DNA from: Marine group II euryarchaeote REDSEA-S11_B3N4
GTDB lineage: Archaea; Thermoplasmatota; Poseidoniia; Poseidoniales; Thalassarchaeaceae
Direction of reading: 5' to 3'
NCBI GenBank assembly: GCA_001628485.1
Contig: LURR01000012.1
Location: 82,563 to 146,562 of the forward strand
Length of the DNA stretch: 64,000 bases
The notes under the pieces: generated by a model
Databases searched by the model: none
What the model saw: only the letters and a program-made list of their open reading frames with translations
What the model was told of the DNA's origin: nothing
Shown here: positions 21,673 to 30,789 of the stretch, one piece after another
Layout: each line of letters starts with the position of its first letter
Position numbering within the stretch: position 1 is the stretch's first letter
Program-made: the position numbers and the translations under genes

Positions 21673-22833
21673 CTAAGGGCACTCTACCATCATCGCTACT
21701 GCGTTTCCACCACCAAGACAAACCGTCACAATCCCCCTCTTCGATCCTCTCCTTCTCATGGCATTAACCAAAGTCATCAGGCACCTAGCTCCAGTAGCCC
21801 CGAGTGGGTGCCCGATGGCAATTGCCCCTCCATGCGGGTTGAATGACTCATCGGGAATTCCTAATGAGCCCCTAATCGCGCATGAAGCTGAAGCGAAAGC
21901 CTCGTTATGCTCCAGAATGTCCACATCTTCCAATCCCATACCAGTGATTTTCAACAACTTCTTGACAGTAGGTATTGGTGCGGACATCACTCTGCTGGAC
22001 TCCACTCCGGATGTGGCATAATCCACAATTCTTGCCAAGATCGGCCATCCTTCTCTTCTTGCCTTCTCTTCTGAAGCAATCAATACTGCAGAGGCTCCAT
22101 CCGAGACTTGACTGGCGTTTCCTGCGGTGACTTGACCGTCTTCTGAGAAAACAGTCCTGAGTGATGATAGAACCTCTTCATTCGTCTCTGGACGAATTCC
22201 TTCATCAATAGATAGAGAACCGACAGGAAAAACCTCTTCGCTAATCCATCCCTTCTCCCACGCTTCGTTGGCCATGGAGTGTGAGCGGACTGCAAATTTA
22301 TCAGATTCTTCTCTGGTAATTCCATGCTCCTCTGCTACCGTCTCCCCAGTATTGCCCATTGACTCTCCAGTGAATGCGTCCTTCAGTCCGTCTCCAATCA
22401 GTACAGACTCAAGAGAACCAAAGGGGACGTCTTGTCCTTTGGCTACATTCCGAGCAATGTGTGGTGCATTGGTCATTGACTCCATCCCTCCTACAATCAC
22501 AACTTCTGATACTCCTGCCCTAATCTCTGTGGCAGCAATCATTGCAGCCTTCAGGCTTGAGCCGCACACTTTGTTGATTGTAGTGCAGGGAGTAGTTACC
22601 GGCAACCCCGCTCCTATAGCCACTTGACGAGCCGGTGCCTGCCCGCATCCTGCTTGCAGAACTTGGCCCATATACACTTGATCCACCACTCCTCCGGCAG
22701 GATCTATTCCCGATCTAATACAGAGTTCCTTTACAGCCATGATGCCCAGCTCAACAGCACTGAACTGTGAAAGCGAACCCCGAAACTTTCCAACCGGGGT
22801 TCGTGCATAAGCACAGATTACTGGGACGGACAT
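21673..22833 (-). CDS. Acetyl-CoA C-acetyltransferase (thiolase)
   Basis: NKVCGSSLKAAMIA, GGMESMTNAPH, NPHGGAIAIGHPLGATGAR, CLGGGNAVAM. Confidence 0.92.
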   Translation of the reverse strand: MSVPVICAYARTPVGKFRGSLSQFSAVELGIMAVKELCIRSGIDPAGGVVDQVYMGQVLQAGCGQAPARQVAIGAGLPVTTPCTTINKVCGSSLKAAMIAATEIRAGVSEVVIVGGMESMTNAPHIARNVAKGQDVPFGSLESVLIGDGLKDAFTGESMGNTGETVAEEHGITREESDKFAVRSHSMANEAWEKGWISEEVFPVGSLSIDEGIRPETNEEVLSSLRTVFSEDGQVTAGNASQVSDGASAVLIASEEKARREGWPILARIVDYATSGVESSRVMSAPIPTVKKLLKITGMGLEDVDILEHNEAFASASCAIRGSLGIPDESFNPHGGAIAIGHPLGATGARCLMTLVNAMRRRGSKRGIVTVCLGGGNAVAMMVECP

Positions 22834-22890
22834 GAACCGCCCACTGACGACCTAGCCTTCAATGGCACGATGCAATTCCGTCCTCAGGAC

Positions 22891-23973
22891 TCACGAATCG
22901 ACAGTGTAACCGTAGAATTCTGCATTAACCAGATCCGGTCTATTCTGAGGTTTAACGAGTATCGTCCTAACTTCCCACAGGTCCTTGAAGATTCGGTATC
23001 TGGCTGTGGCATCTAAGTAGTCCACTCCACTTGTCCCACCTGTGCCAGTCCTCTTTCCAATGATTCTCTCTACCATTCGTGCATGGTCATGCCTCCACTT
23101 CGCCATTGACTCCTCCAACTCGACAAACGCGTCGATGAGCTTTCTCGGCCAGGTCAGAAGTGGCAACTCTCGATATGACTCAATGAAAAGAAGACCTGCT
23201 CTAGATCGACTAATCTCCCCATCAGGAATCAAGAAAGACACTGCAGACTGATGTGATGAGTCTATTCTTTCTCTCATCCTATCTGCTCCTTCCGTGTCCA
23301 AATCGGACATTCTCTCCAAGGCATCTTGCCCCATCTTGAGATGAGATTCCAGATGCGCCTCCACATAGGCCCTCACCACATCTTTGTCATCATCACCGTC
23401 GAAAGAAGAACCCATGATGGGCGTCCGTTCAATCCATTTGATGAGCGACTCGAAAAGGGAGGATTTCTGCATCTGCTCTTCTAGCCTTTTCAGCACCTCC
23501 TCGTCCTTCCCCCCTCTCTCGGATAGCTTTCTGAATGTCTTAATCGGGTCCATGCCGAACAATCGGTCTTCCGTTTCAAGACCTAGGAGTGCCTCGAACT
23601 CACGCATCTGAAAAGACTCGAACCCCGATGCGGTCCCCAATCCGTCTCTGAAGGCTAGGAATCCCTGTGGGGTCAGAGTCTCGAGAACCGTCCATTGGTT
23701 TGCCATTAGTCGAAAAATCTCAGTTGTCCTCTCCAGGTGACTTACGGCCCTTGGAATATCATCCTCAGGAACGGGGACCTGATCCAAAATCTCTCTGGTT
23801 TCTGAGAGTTCCCGAATTATTTGCTTGAACCAGAGCTCGAAAGTCTGGTGAACGATGATGAAGTGCATCTCATCTGCAGAAATTCCCCTTTCGTCTCCTT
23901 GCAGTTCCAGTAACTCGTGAAGCCTTAGGTAGTCCCCGTATGTCCAGTTACCGGACTCTCCGTTTCCGCCCAT
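22891..23973 (-). CDS. kynA: Tryptophan 2,3-dioxygenase
   Basis: TYGDYLRLHELLELQ, HFIIVHQTFELWFKQIIRELSE, GTGGTSGVDYLDAT; ORF 22891..24024, start probably at internal Met (MGGNGES). Confidence 0.9.
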   Translation of the reverse strand: MGGNGESGNWTYGDYLRLHELLELQGDERGISADEMHFIIVHQTFELWFKQIIRELSETREILDQVPVPEDDIPRAVSHLERTTEIFRLMANQWTVLETLTPQGFLAFRDGLGTASGFESFQMREFEALLGLETEDRLFGMDPIKTFRKLSERGGKDEEVLKRLEEQMQKSSLFESLIKWIERTPIMGSSFDGDDDKDVVRAYVEAHLESHLKMGQDALERMSDLDTEGADRMRERIDSSHQSAVSFLIPDGEISRSRAGLLFIESYRELPLLTWPRKLIDAFVELEESMAKWRHDHARMVERIIGKRTGTGGTSGVDYLDATARYRIFKDLWEVRTILVKPQNRPDLVNAEFYGYTVDS

Positions 23974-24049
23974 GGCCTCGCATGAGGCAGTCCACTTGAA
24001 GCGTTGCCGCTGAATTAGAACCACTAAAACGCCCGGTTCATTCCGGTGC

Positions 24050-24658
24050 TTGATGCCTGAGCCAATCGGATGGCCTGATGACCCTCATTCCCCGCCTCCT
24101 CTACCTTCCAGCTCATTGATGGTCGAGGACGGGCTAGAATTGCTTGCTCCAATTGAGGGAGACGCCAGAGAACTCTTCGTTACTGTCGATGAGAATCGAG
24201 AATATCTCAGGGAGTGGCTTCCATGGCTGGATGACGTCAATTCAGTGGATGACGAGTTAGCGATGATTCGTCGGATAAGAGATGACAAGAACTTCAACTG
24301 GATTTACTTGATTCGTAAATACGGCGAACTCGTCGGCGTAGTCAGTCTAAATTGGGTAGACTGGGACAATAGGAGCTTCGGATTGGGATATTGGGTTTCC
24401 GAGTCCTCATCTGGCAGGGGAATCATTACCAAGTCATGCAGGAGGGTCATAGAACACTGCTTTGTTGATTTGAAACTACACAGATCGGTTATCGAGGTTG
24501 CAGTTGACAATCATCCTAGTCGAGCAGTAGCAGAGAGGCTGGGTTTGCGCTTGGAGGGAATTTCAAAGGACAGAGAATGGTTGTATGATCGCTTCACTGA
24601 CTCCGTAATGTTCGCAATCACTGCGCCAGAGTGGAATGTCCAGTCAGGGGCTAATTAG
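24050..24658 (+). CDS. GNAT-family N-acetyltransferase (RimJ/RimL-like)
   Basis: FGLGYWVSESSSGRGIITKSCRRVIEHCF...NHPSRAVAERLGLRLEG. Confidence 0.85.
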   Translation: MMPEPIGWPDDPHSPPPLPSSSLMVEDGLELLAPIEGDARELFVTVDENREYLREWLPWLDDVNSVDDELAMIRRIRDDKNFNWIYLIRKYGELVGVVSLNWVDWDNRSFGLGYWVSESSSGRGIITKSCRRVIEHCFVDLKLHRSVIEVAVDNHPSRAVAERLGLRLEGISKDREWLYDRFTDSVMFAITAPEWNVQSGAN

Positions 24659-26785
24659 CCCGTTATCGTCTACTGAACAGCCCCCTGGCGGAAGACAGGA
24701 CAGTACATCCTCCTGGGATAGCCCTGTTGATTTGGAGATTTTATTCGCCACTGCTTCCTTTTTCTCTCTCCCCGGAGATATTCTGGCCCATCTTTCGCAG
24801 ATTTCTGAGATGGTACTTGGAACTCCTGAAACCGGCATCGGGACTCCATTCACTACGGCCAGGCCTATTGCTACCTCAAGGGGGACGTCTTTGTGCCAGC
24901 TCCTCTCACCCCTTACAACGAACGACCCTCTTGCCAATGACTCCCCAGTCTCCGTGGTTTTGGAAACCTGGCTGGATCTGGCATGGAATGCAGTTGCTGC
25001 AGCTCCACCGCTCCCCCATGCTCTAGACCAGCAAACAGCCATTTGAGCAGCCTCGGAAATCACTGAATCGTCCAATTCGCGCGCGTCATCCAAACCCTCT
25101 CCCAGTGTCTGGGAGATTTGCATGGAAGCGACTCCCTTGGGAATGAGCCCCTCTTGAGAATTGCTTGGAACCAAACCGTCCCTCAGCTTTAGTGAGCACG
25201 AGGGAGCACCGTGGAGATCTGCATGGAAGTACAGGTCACTCGCGGAGAGATGCTTCCTCACTAGCACGTCGTTTCCCTTAGCATCCTTCCCCCCGATAAG
25301 CAGGTGCCCACCAGATAGTATTGCCCAGCGATACTTCTCGAACCAGAACCTCCTCGCTCTCTTCCTACCTCTGAGCTTCCCCGAAGCAGCTTCCTTCGCA
25401 GCCTTCTTGTCTGCAGTTTCCTTCGCCCTCTCGGTCTTCTCAAGTGCTTCCACAGCTCCCTTGATTTTGTTCTTCTGAGCTCGGGCCTCCTCGAAGTACC
25501 TCTGTGCGTTCTGATGTACAGTCTTTGATGCCTCTAGAGTCACACTGGCACCGGGCTCTCCATCCTCATCCGGAAGGAAGGCTACCACCGTGTGTTTAGC
25601 CGGATTCACGCTATCCAGCCACTCAACCTCGTGAGCGATGTCTGCGATGTCCAGCCATCCCCTTTCCTCGACGGCATTGTTTAGTTGGGTCAGGATGCTG
25701 TCAACATGGCCCCAGTTATCCTGAATAGACTTCCCTAGTTCCTGGGTTATCGTGGCCCTCTGATTGAACTTCTCAATTGCCTTCCTCTGCTGAGATGCTC
25801 TCCTCGAAAGCTTGGAACTCTCGTCCTCTGCTCTATCGCCCGCTTCTACTAGCTTCTCTTCTTCCCTTCGAATGAATGCTGCAGCGTCATGTGAGCCGAA
25901 TATGAAGTCGTATGCATCTGACAACCTAGTAGTCGACTCCCTCATACTTTCATCCATCGAGGGTAGTTCTATTGGAGAGAATTCGATTATTCCAGCCGCT
26001 GCTGAGTCTCTATCTGACTCGTTCTCTGCTGAGTTCCATGCATCCTTTGACTCATGGTCGGATAGCCAGATGTTACCTCCCTCTCCCTGATCCAGATTAT
26101 CGAGCATCTCGGAGAGAGCGATGTTCAGTGAAGACTTCTGTTGCTCAGTAAGGGAATTGGACCCCGAATCCTCGTCAATTCCAGCTATTGAGCATACTGC
26201 ACTTCCATAGATTCTTCCAAGATTCACTCTCGACGCAAGGGTCCTAATCAAGGCATGATCGCTGCTCGAAAGGATCTCGTTCAGGGACTCTCCCGAGAGC
26301 TCCCTTGGATCTATTGCCTCCGGAGGGGGCGCGTAAGCCACGCCCTTCTTTAGAGACCGACTGGCATACTTGGCATGAGTCAGGGGTCTGATGATCACGC
26401 CTTCCTGATCTAGAAGGAGTACGTTGCCATCTCGGAATAACTCGATAATTAGACTCAATCGTCCTCCTCCATGCTCGAAGTCCATCTGAATCACCCTATC
26501 GAATCCAAATTGCCTGACCCCGACCAACCTGGAGTTGTTCAGATGCTTCCTCAGGATCATTGCAAATTGGGAAGGCTGCGTGGGCATCGGCCTATCTCGA
26601 TTCGAGCAGTAAGCCCTGAGCCCCCTTACGATAACTAGGTCAGTAGATGGCATTCCCTTCCGGTTCAGCCTGACTACAATCTGCTCGTAGTGCGGCTGGT
26701 ATGACTTTCTGACCCTCGCTCCGACCATTTCGGACAGTTCTCGCACAATGCGTGCGATTTCGAACGAAGACGACTGTTCTCGCAT
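24644..26785 (-). CDS. NFACT-family protein (Rqc2/RqcH/FbpA-like, NFACT-R domain)
   Basis: KYRWAILSGGHLLIGGKDAKGNDVLVRKHLSASDLYFHADLHGAPSCSLK; coiled coil; converges with GNAT gene with 15-bp overlap. Confidence 0.85.
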   Translation of the reverse strand: MREQSSSFEIARIVRELSEMVGARVRKSYQPHYEQIVVRLNRKGMPSTDLVIVRGLRAYCSNRDRPMPTQPSQFAMILRKHLNNSRLVGVRQFGFDRVIQMDFEHGGGRLSLIIELFRDGNVLLLDQEGVIIRPLTHAKYASRSLKKGVAYAPPPEAIDPRELSGESLNEILSSSDHALIRTLASRVNLGRIYGSAVCSIAGIDEDSGSNSLTEQQKSSLNIALSEMLDNLDQGEGGNIWLSDHESKDAWNSAENESDRDSAAAGIIEFSPIELPSMDESMRESTTRLSDAYDFIFGSHDAAAFIRREEEKLVEAGDRAEDESSKLSRRASQQRKAIEKFNQRATITQELGKSIQDNWGHVDSILTQLNNAVEERGWLDIADIAHEVEWLDSVNPAKHTVVAFLPDEDGEPGASVTLEASKTVHQNAQRYFEEARAQKNKIKGAVEALEKTERAKETADKKAAKEAASGKLRGRKRARRFWFEKYRWAILSGGHLLIGGKDAKGNDVLVRKHLSASDLYFHADLHGAPSCSLKLRDGLVPSNSQEGLIPKGVASMQISQTLGEGLDDARELDDSVISEAAQMAVCWSRAWGSGGAAATAFHARSSQVSKTTETGESLARGSFVVRGERSWHKDVPLEVAIGLAVVNGVPMPVSGVPSTISEICERWARISPGREKKEAVANKISKSTGLSQEDVLSCLPPGGCSVDDNGLISP

Positions 26786-26846
26786 GTTACTCGATACCGC
26801 CCGGACCGGCCCCCTTCATCAGGCAATCGATGGAAGAAGTGGCGAT

Positions 26847-27758
26847 TCACTCTAACGAAGAATGGAAGTTTTGTATCTCTTGGAGGACTTCTGACTCATG
26901 TGCATACTGGTTTGAGGGGACCTCTATCATCTCGCAATTTGGAATCGAGTCAGCGATCCTCTGTACCTTGCTGAAGTCGTGTAGGGTGTCTGAACTGGCA
27001 GTCATCACAGCGCATGGAATCTCTATCCCAGAGAGATCCTCGGGCAGGCTGTATTTCAGGTTCCATCTCGCTGAAAGCAGCATCCTAGGCACGTCCTGGG
27101 CCAGTAGTGCCCTGCGATAACGTACCTTCTGTCCCTCCTCCTTAGTCCGCTTGTCTACTACCCAGGCTACGAAGCCCACCATCTTCCTGAATGCAAACAT
27201 GGGGAGGGGGGAGTAGATTATCGCTCGGGACCACAGTGGGAATTTGAAATCGGTGTTCGGAGCCAGCAGCACAGAGCTCCTGCCACCCAACTCGCCTCTC
27301 TGATATGCGTCGATTAACAGAGTCGAACCAAGAGAAGAGGAGTACCAGTCGATACTAGAATGATCGATATCCAGTATCTCTAGGACTGTTGCTATATCCT
27401 TGGAGTGCCTTTCTATCGAGAAGTCAGACTTTGAAATCTTCCTGCTGATTCTAGAGCTAGCCTTCTCTCTTGTCTCTATGTAGACCAGATGCCTAGTCTT
27501 CACCCACTCTGAGACAAGGGGGCGCCATCCCTCGAACATTGAACCCCACCCGGGGACCATCACGATTGTTCCATTGGACGAATCGCCCACCCCTTTAGGT
27601 TTCCAAATCATTACTCTGATTGAAACCTCTGGCTCTACTGCAAACCAATGTTCCTCAGCATTGGCCCCATGCAGTTCAGTAACGCCACTCCAGTACTCAT
27701 TCACGCACCTCACACCCAGAGATTCAATTTCAATTGTCCGGGCTAACCTAAATCTCAT
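26847..27758 (-). CDS. Alpha/beta hydrolase
   Basis: VMVPGWGSMFEGWRPL, DWYSSSLGSTLLIDAY (nucleophile-elbow-like), late His. Confidence 0.7.
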   Translation of the reverse strand: MRFRLARTIEIESLGVRCVNEYWSGVTELHGANAEEHWFAVEPEVSIRVMIWKPKGVGDSSNGTIVMVPGWGSMFEGWRPLVSEWVKTRHLVYIETREKASSRISRKISKSDFSIERHSKDIATVLEILDIDHSSIDWYSSSLGSTLLIDAYQRGELGGRSSVLLAPNTDFKFPLWSRAIIYSPLPMFAFRKMVGFVAWVVDKRTKEEGQKVRYRRALLAQDVPRMLLSARWNLKYSLPEDLSGIEIPCAVMTASSDTLHDFSKVQRIADSIPNCEMIEVPSNQYAHESEVLQEIQNFHSSLE

Positions 27759-27761
27759 TCT

Positions 27762-29366
27762 CTATGGTGACATTAATCCATCAGAACCATCGGAACTGTC
27801 ATCAACCCGAGGGGGGGGATTTTCAGAATGGAAGCGTTCTCCCGTCTTCCTGACGTCTCCCGTTCGGACCAGTTCATTCAGGTGAGAAAGAGTCTGGTCC
27901 TGCGCTAAAGCTGGATTGGCACTGGGCGAGTCAGAGTATGCAGATATTGCAATATCCGAGAGGTTCGAGCATCCGGATTTGACCGCCTGCAGGACCTTTG
28001 CGTGCCTAGCCTTCCTATGCTCGATATACTGTGTGAGCATCCTCTCGGGGTTTGGAATCAGAGGACCATGACCTGCGAAGAGAGTATGCGGCCTGAGGTC
28101 TCTCAGCCTCTCCAGGCCAGAGATGTAGGCCCCCATGTCCCCATCTCTCGATGGCACCAGTATGGTGCCCACCATCGTGCAGTTGTCCGCTGCCACGACT
28201 CCTGGCTCACCAACTAGGCAAATCTGCCCGGGGCAGTGACCTGGAGTCTCTAGAATCTCCCAGTCCACCCTCCCACTAGGCCCATCAATAGAGATCTTAT
28301 CGCCCTCCCTTAATTTCCTAGTTTCCTGAATCTCTGGAAGGGCAGACAGGGTCTCCTCACTCGCCCAAACAGGCGCCTGGTAAATCTGGGAAATCATATC
28401 CATGTCCCCTATGTGGTCTTGATGCCTGTGGGTGAAAATAGTGCAAACGATATCGCTTCCGTCTCCTAGTATCTCCTCTACCTTGTCCTTCAGAAGCTTG
28501 TACCCATCTTCGTCTCTGATTGCCGGATCGATTATCACCCTCTGTCCGCCCCTCTCTCCTAGAACGAAGCAATTGGTGTGTGTAGACGGAGGAAGGGTCA
28601 TGGTGGGAATTAGGATGCACTCCACCCCTGGGCCGTATTCGAACCTATGAGGGCCTGAGGGGGGGTCGTCGGCCATCACATTACAGGCAGCGATAAGGTC
28701 CCTACCTTCCATAGCATCCATCAAGTCCCTGAAGATAGTAAGTATCGGGGGCGGGAGGTGCAGCTGGTTACTCTCCCAAGCCTCGATTACTTCCTCTGGC
28801 CTCCACCATTCGAATCTATCGAATTCGCTTCTTCCTGGCGGGAAGGTCGCCTCCACCCCCGATTCCCCCAATGCAACGTGGAAGAATGTGTTTTGGAATC
28901 TGGTCGGAGACTGTGGCGGGGTTATCCTCTCAGTGATGACCTGACAATCGAACTTCTCGATGGAGATATCTCCAGACTCTGCCACCTCTAGCCATCCGGA
29001 CTTGTCCTTGCAGACGATCCTTCTTATTTCGTCACTCACCTCCATGAAACCGCCATTACCATCAGGGGTTACCCCTATCTCTTCCAGCATCTCCCTCAGG
29101 AGAGTGAAAACTGACAGTCTATCTCCGGTCCTATCTGCCAACCATTCTGGATGGGAGTCAGCAGCCTTTCTATCGACTCTGCTAACGCCCCCTCCGGGAA
29201 AGGACCAGAGGTCAGGGAAGGCTGGCAGCTCCGGACTCCTGTGCCCCAGTAGGATCTCATGCCCATCTCCGGAAACCCTACTCAGCATCACCGACGCGGA
29301 TGGGATGTGAGGCCGGGGCTCTAACTTGGCAATATCTACCCCTTCCGGTAACTCGTCCACAGCCAC
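27762..29366 (-). CDS. NUDIX hydrolase - metallo-beta-lactamase (LACTB2-like) fusion
   Basis: NUDIX-like region LWSFPGGGV...LLREMLEEIGV (N-half); MBL signature FTHRHQDHIGD ... ETPGHCPGQI ... FAGHGP (C-half). Confidence 0.82.
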   Translation of the reverse strand: MAVDELPEGVDIAKLEPRPHIPSASVMLSRVSGDGHEILLGHRSPELPAFPDLWSFPGGGVSRVDRKAADSHPEWLADRTGDRLSVFTLLREMLEEIGVTPDGNGGFMEVSDEIRRIVCKDKSGWLEVAESGDISIEKFDCQVITERITPPQSPTRFQNTFFHVALGESGVEATFPPGRSEFDRFEWWRPEEVIEAWESNQLHLPPPILTIFRDLMDAMEGRDLIAACNVMADDPPSGPHRFEYGPGVECILIPTMTLPPSTHTNCFVLGERGGQRVIIDPAIRDEDGYKLLKDKVEEILGDGSDIVCTIFTHRHQDHIGDMDMISQIYQAPVWASEETLSALPEIQETRKLREGDKISIDGPSGRVDWEILETPGHCPGQICLVGEPGVVAADNCTMVGTILVPSRDGDMGAYISGLERLRDLRPHTLFAGHGPLIPNPERMLTQYIEHRKARHAKVLQAVKSGCSNLSDIAISAYSDSPSANPALAQDQTLSHLNELVRTGDVRKTGERFHSENPPPRVDDSSDGSDGLMSP

Positions 29367-29434
29367 TCGAGGGGATTCGGGGCTTCAACCTCGCTACGAT
29401 AACGATTGAATATGTATGCTGGCCTTCAGAATGC

Positions 29435-29620
29435 ATGGACATCAGGCCCCCGGAGACTATCGAGGAGGAACTGGAGATAATCTCCCAAGCACTGGAGGCG
29501 GGAATAGACCCCTTCCCGCCGAAGAAGGAGCCTACGAGATGGGTCAAACTGGCACTGGGATGGTTCATGATCATCATGATGGTCAGCTGGGTATCTCAAC
29601 TTCTGTTCCAGTATGTTTAG
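29435..29620 (+). CDS. Small single-TM protein
   Basis: MDIRPPETIEEELEIISQALEAGIDPFPPKKEPTRWVKLALGWFMIIMMVSWVSQLLFQYV; start chosen inside ORF 29300..29620. Confidence 0.45.
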   Translation: MDIRPPETIEEELEIISQALEAGIDPFPPKKEPTRWVKLALGWFMIIMMVSWVSQLLFQYV

Positions 29621-29625
29621 TGAAG

Positions 29626-29701
29626 TGGTAGTCCCTCCCGGATTCGAACCAGGGTCATGGCATCCAGAGTGCCATATGATGGACCGCTACACCAAGGGAC
29701 T
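29626..29701 (-). tRNA. tRNA-Gln (CTG), CCA encoded
   Basis: Reverse strand AGTCCCT...AGGGACT acceptor; anticodon arm TGGCA-CTCTGGA-TGCCA; T-arm CTGGTTCGAATCCGG. Confidence 0.93.
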
Positions 29702-29760
29702 GACGTGGTACGGACTAGGCCCGGATATTTCAAGAAAACCGAGCAATCCAGTTTTTCAAC

Positions 29761-30789
29761 TCATGACCTGAAGCCTGAGTTTACCTTCTCTAGGCTATCT
29801 GGGCTAGGTCGAAGCAGGTCTTCGGTGAGTTCCACCAGTGGTGTTTCAGAAAGCCCTAGGGTGTCTGTAGCCGTGGGAACGTTATCGTTGTAGTAAAGCA
29901 GCCCGGTTACGTGCCTTTCTGCCTTCTCGGACTGGTGAATCGCACTTAGGGCAGAAACTGCATCTGTGTAGTCATGATCCGCGGCCAGTGTCTCAAGCCT
30001 GAGGGTAGAGCCATCGAAGAGACTCACCTCTTGATATTCCCCTTCTGGAACCTCTACCTCCTCAATTGGGGAGAAGTGAGGGATATAATCCAGAATATGC
30101 AGGACTTCATCGTTGGCCTTCACGTAGTTGTAGGACTTGTACGACTCGTCGTTGTTGGCGAAGGTCACGCAGGGAGAGATAACGTCGATGAATGCCATCC
30201 CTCTGTGGCTCATGGCTGCTCTGATAAGCGCGGTAAGCTGCTTCTTGCTTCCAGAGAAGGATCGTGCGACGAAGCTGCAGCCGAGGTTAATTGCCATTGC
30301 ACAGAGGTCTATCGGTGCCTGTTGATTTGCAACCCCTTTCTTCTTCTTGGACCCCTTCTCAACGGTGGCGCTGTATTGTCCCTTGGTAAGGCCGTAGACC
30401 CCGTTGTTCTCGACGATGTAAACCATGTCCAGGTTCCTCCTGATGGCATGTACGAACTGACCGATTCCAATGCTCGCCGTGTCGCCGTCGCCGGAGACTG
30501 CTAGGAAGCTCAGGTCCTTGTTTACCAAGTTCGCCCCAGTGGTTACAGAGGGCATCCTGCCATGGACTGTGTTGAAGCCATGGCTCTTCCCCAGAAAGTA
30601 CGCTGGAGTCTTCGAGGAGCACCCTATCCCGCTCATCTTCGCGATCTTCTCGGGCTGGATTCCGTTCTCCCATGCCGCTTGGATAATGTTGTTCGAAATC
30701 TGGTCATGCCCGCAACCGGGGCAGAGCGAGGACTTACCTCCGGTGTATTCGGATTTCTCAAGTTCGAGGACGTTAAGCTTCAGCATCAT
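29761..30789 (-). CDS. korB: 2-oxoacid:ferredoxin oxidoreductase beta subunit
   Basis: LCPGCGHDQISNNI, GIGCSSKTPAYF, VSGDGDTASIGIGQFVHAIRRNLDMVYIVENNGVYGLTKGQYS. Confidence 0.88.
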   Translation of the reverse strand: MMLKLNVLELEKSEYTGGKSSLCPGCGHDQISNNIIQAAWENGIQPEKIAKMSGIGCSSKTPAYFLGKSHGFNTVHGRMPSVTTGANLVNKDLSFLAVSGDGDTASIGIGQFVHAIRRNLDMVYIVENNGVYGLTKGQYSATVEKGSKKKKGVANQQAPIDLCAMAINLGCSFVARSFSGSKKQLTALIRAAMSHRGMAFIDVISPCVTFANNDESYKSYNYVKANDEVLHILDYIPHFSPIEEVEVPEGEYQEVSLFDGSTLRLETLAADHDYTDAVSALSAIHQSEKAERHVTGLLYYNDNVPTATDTLGLSETPLVELTEDLLRPSPDSLEKVNSGFRS

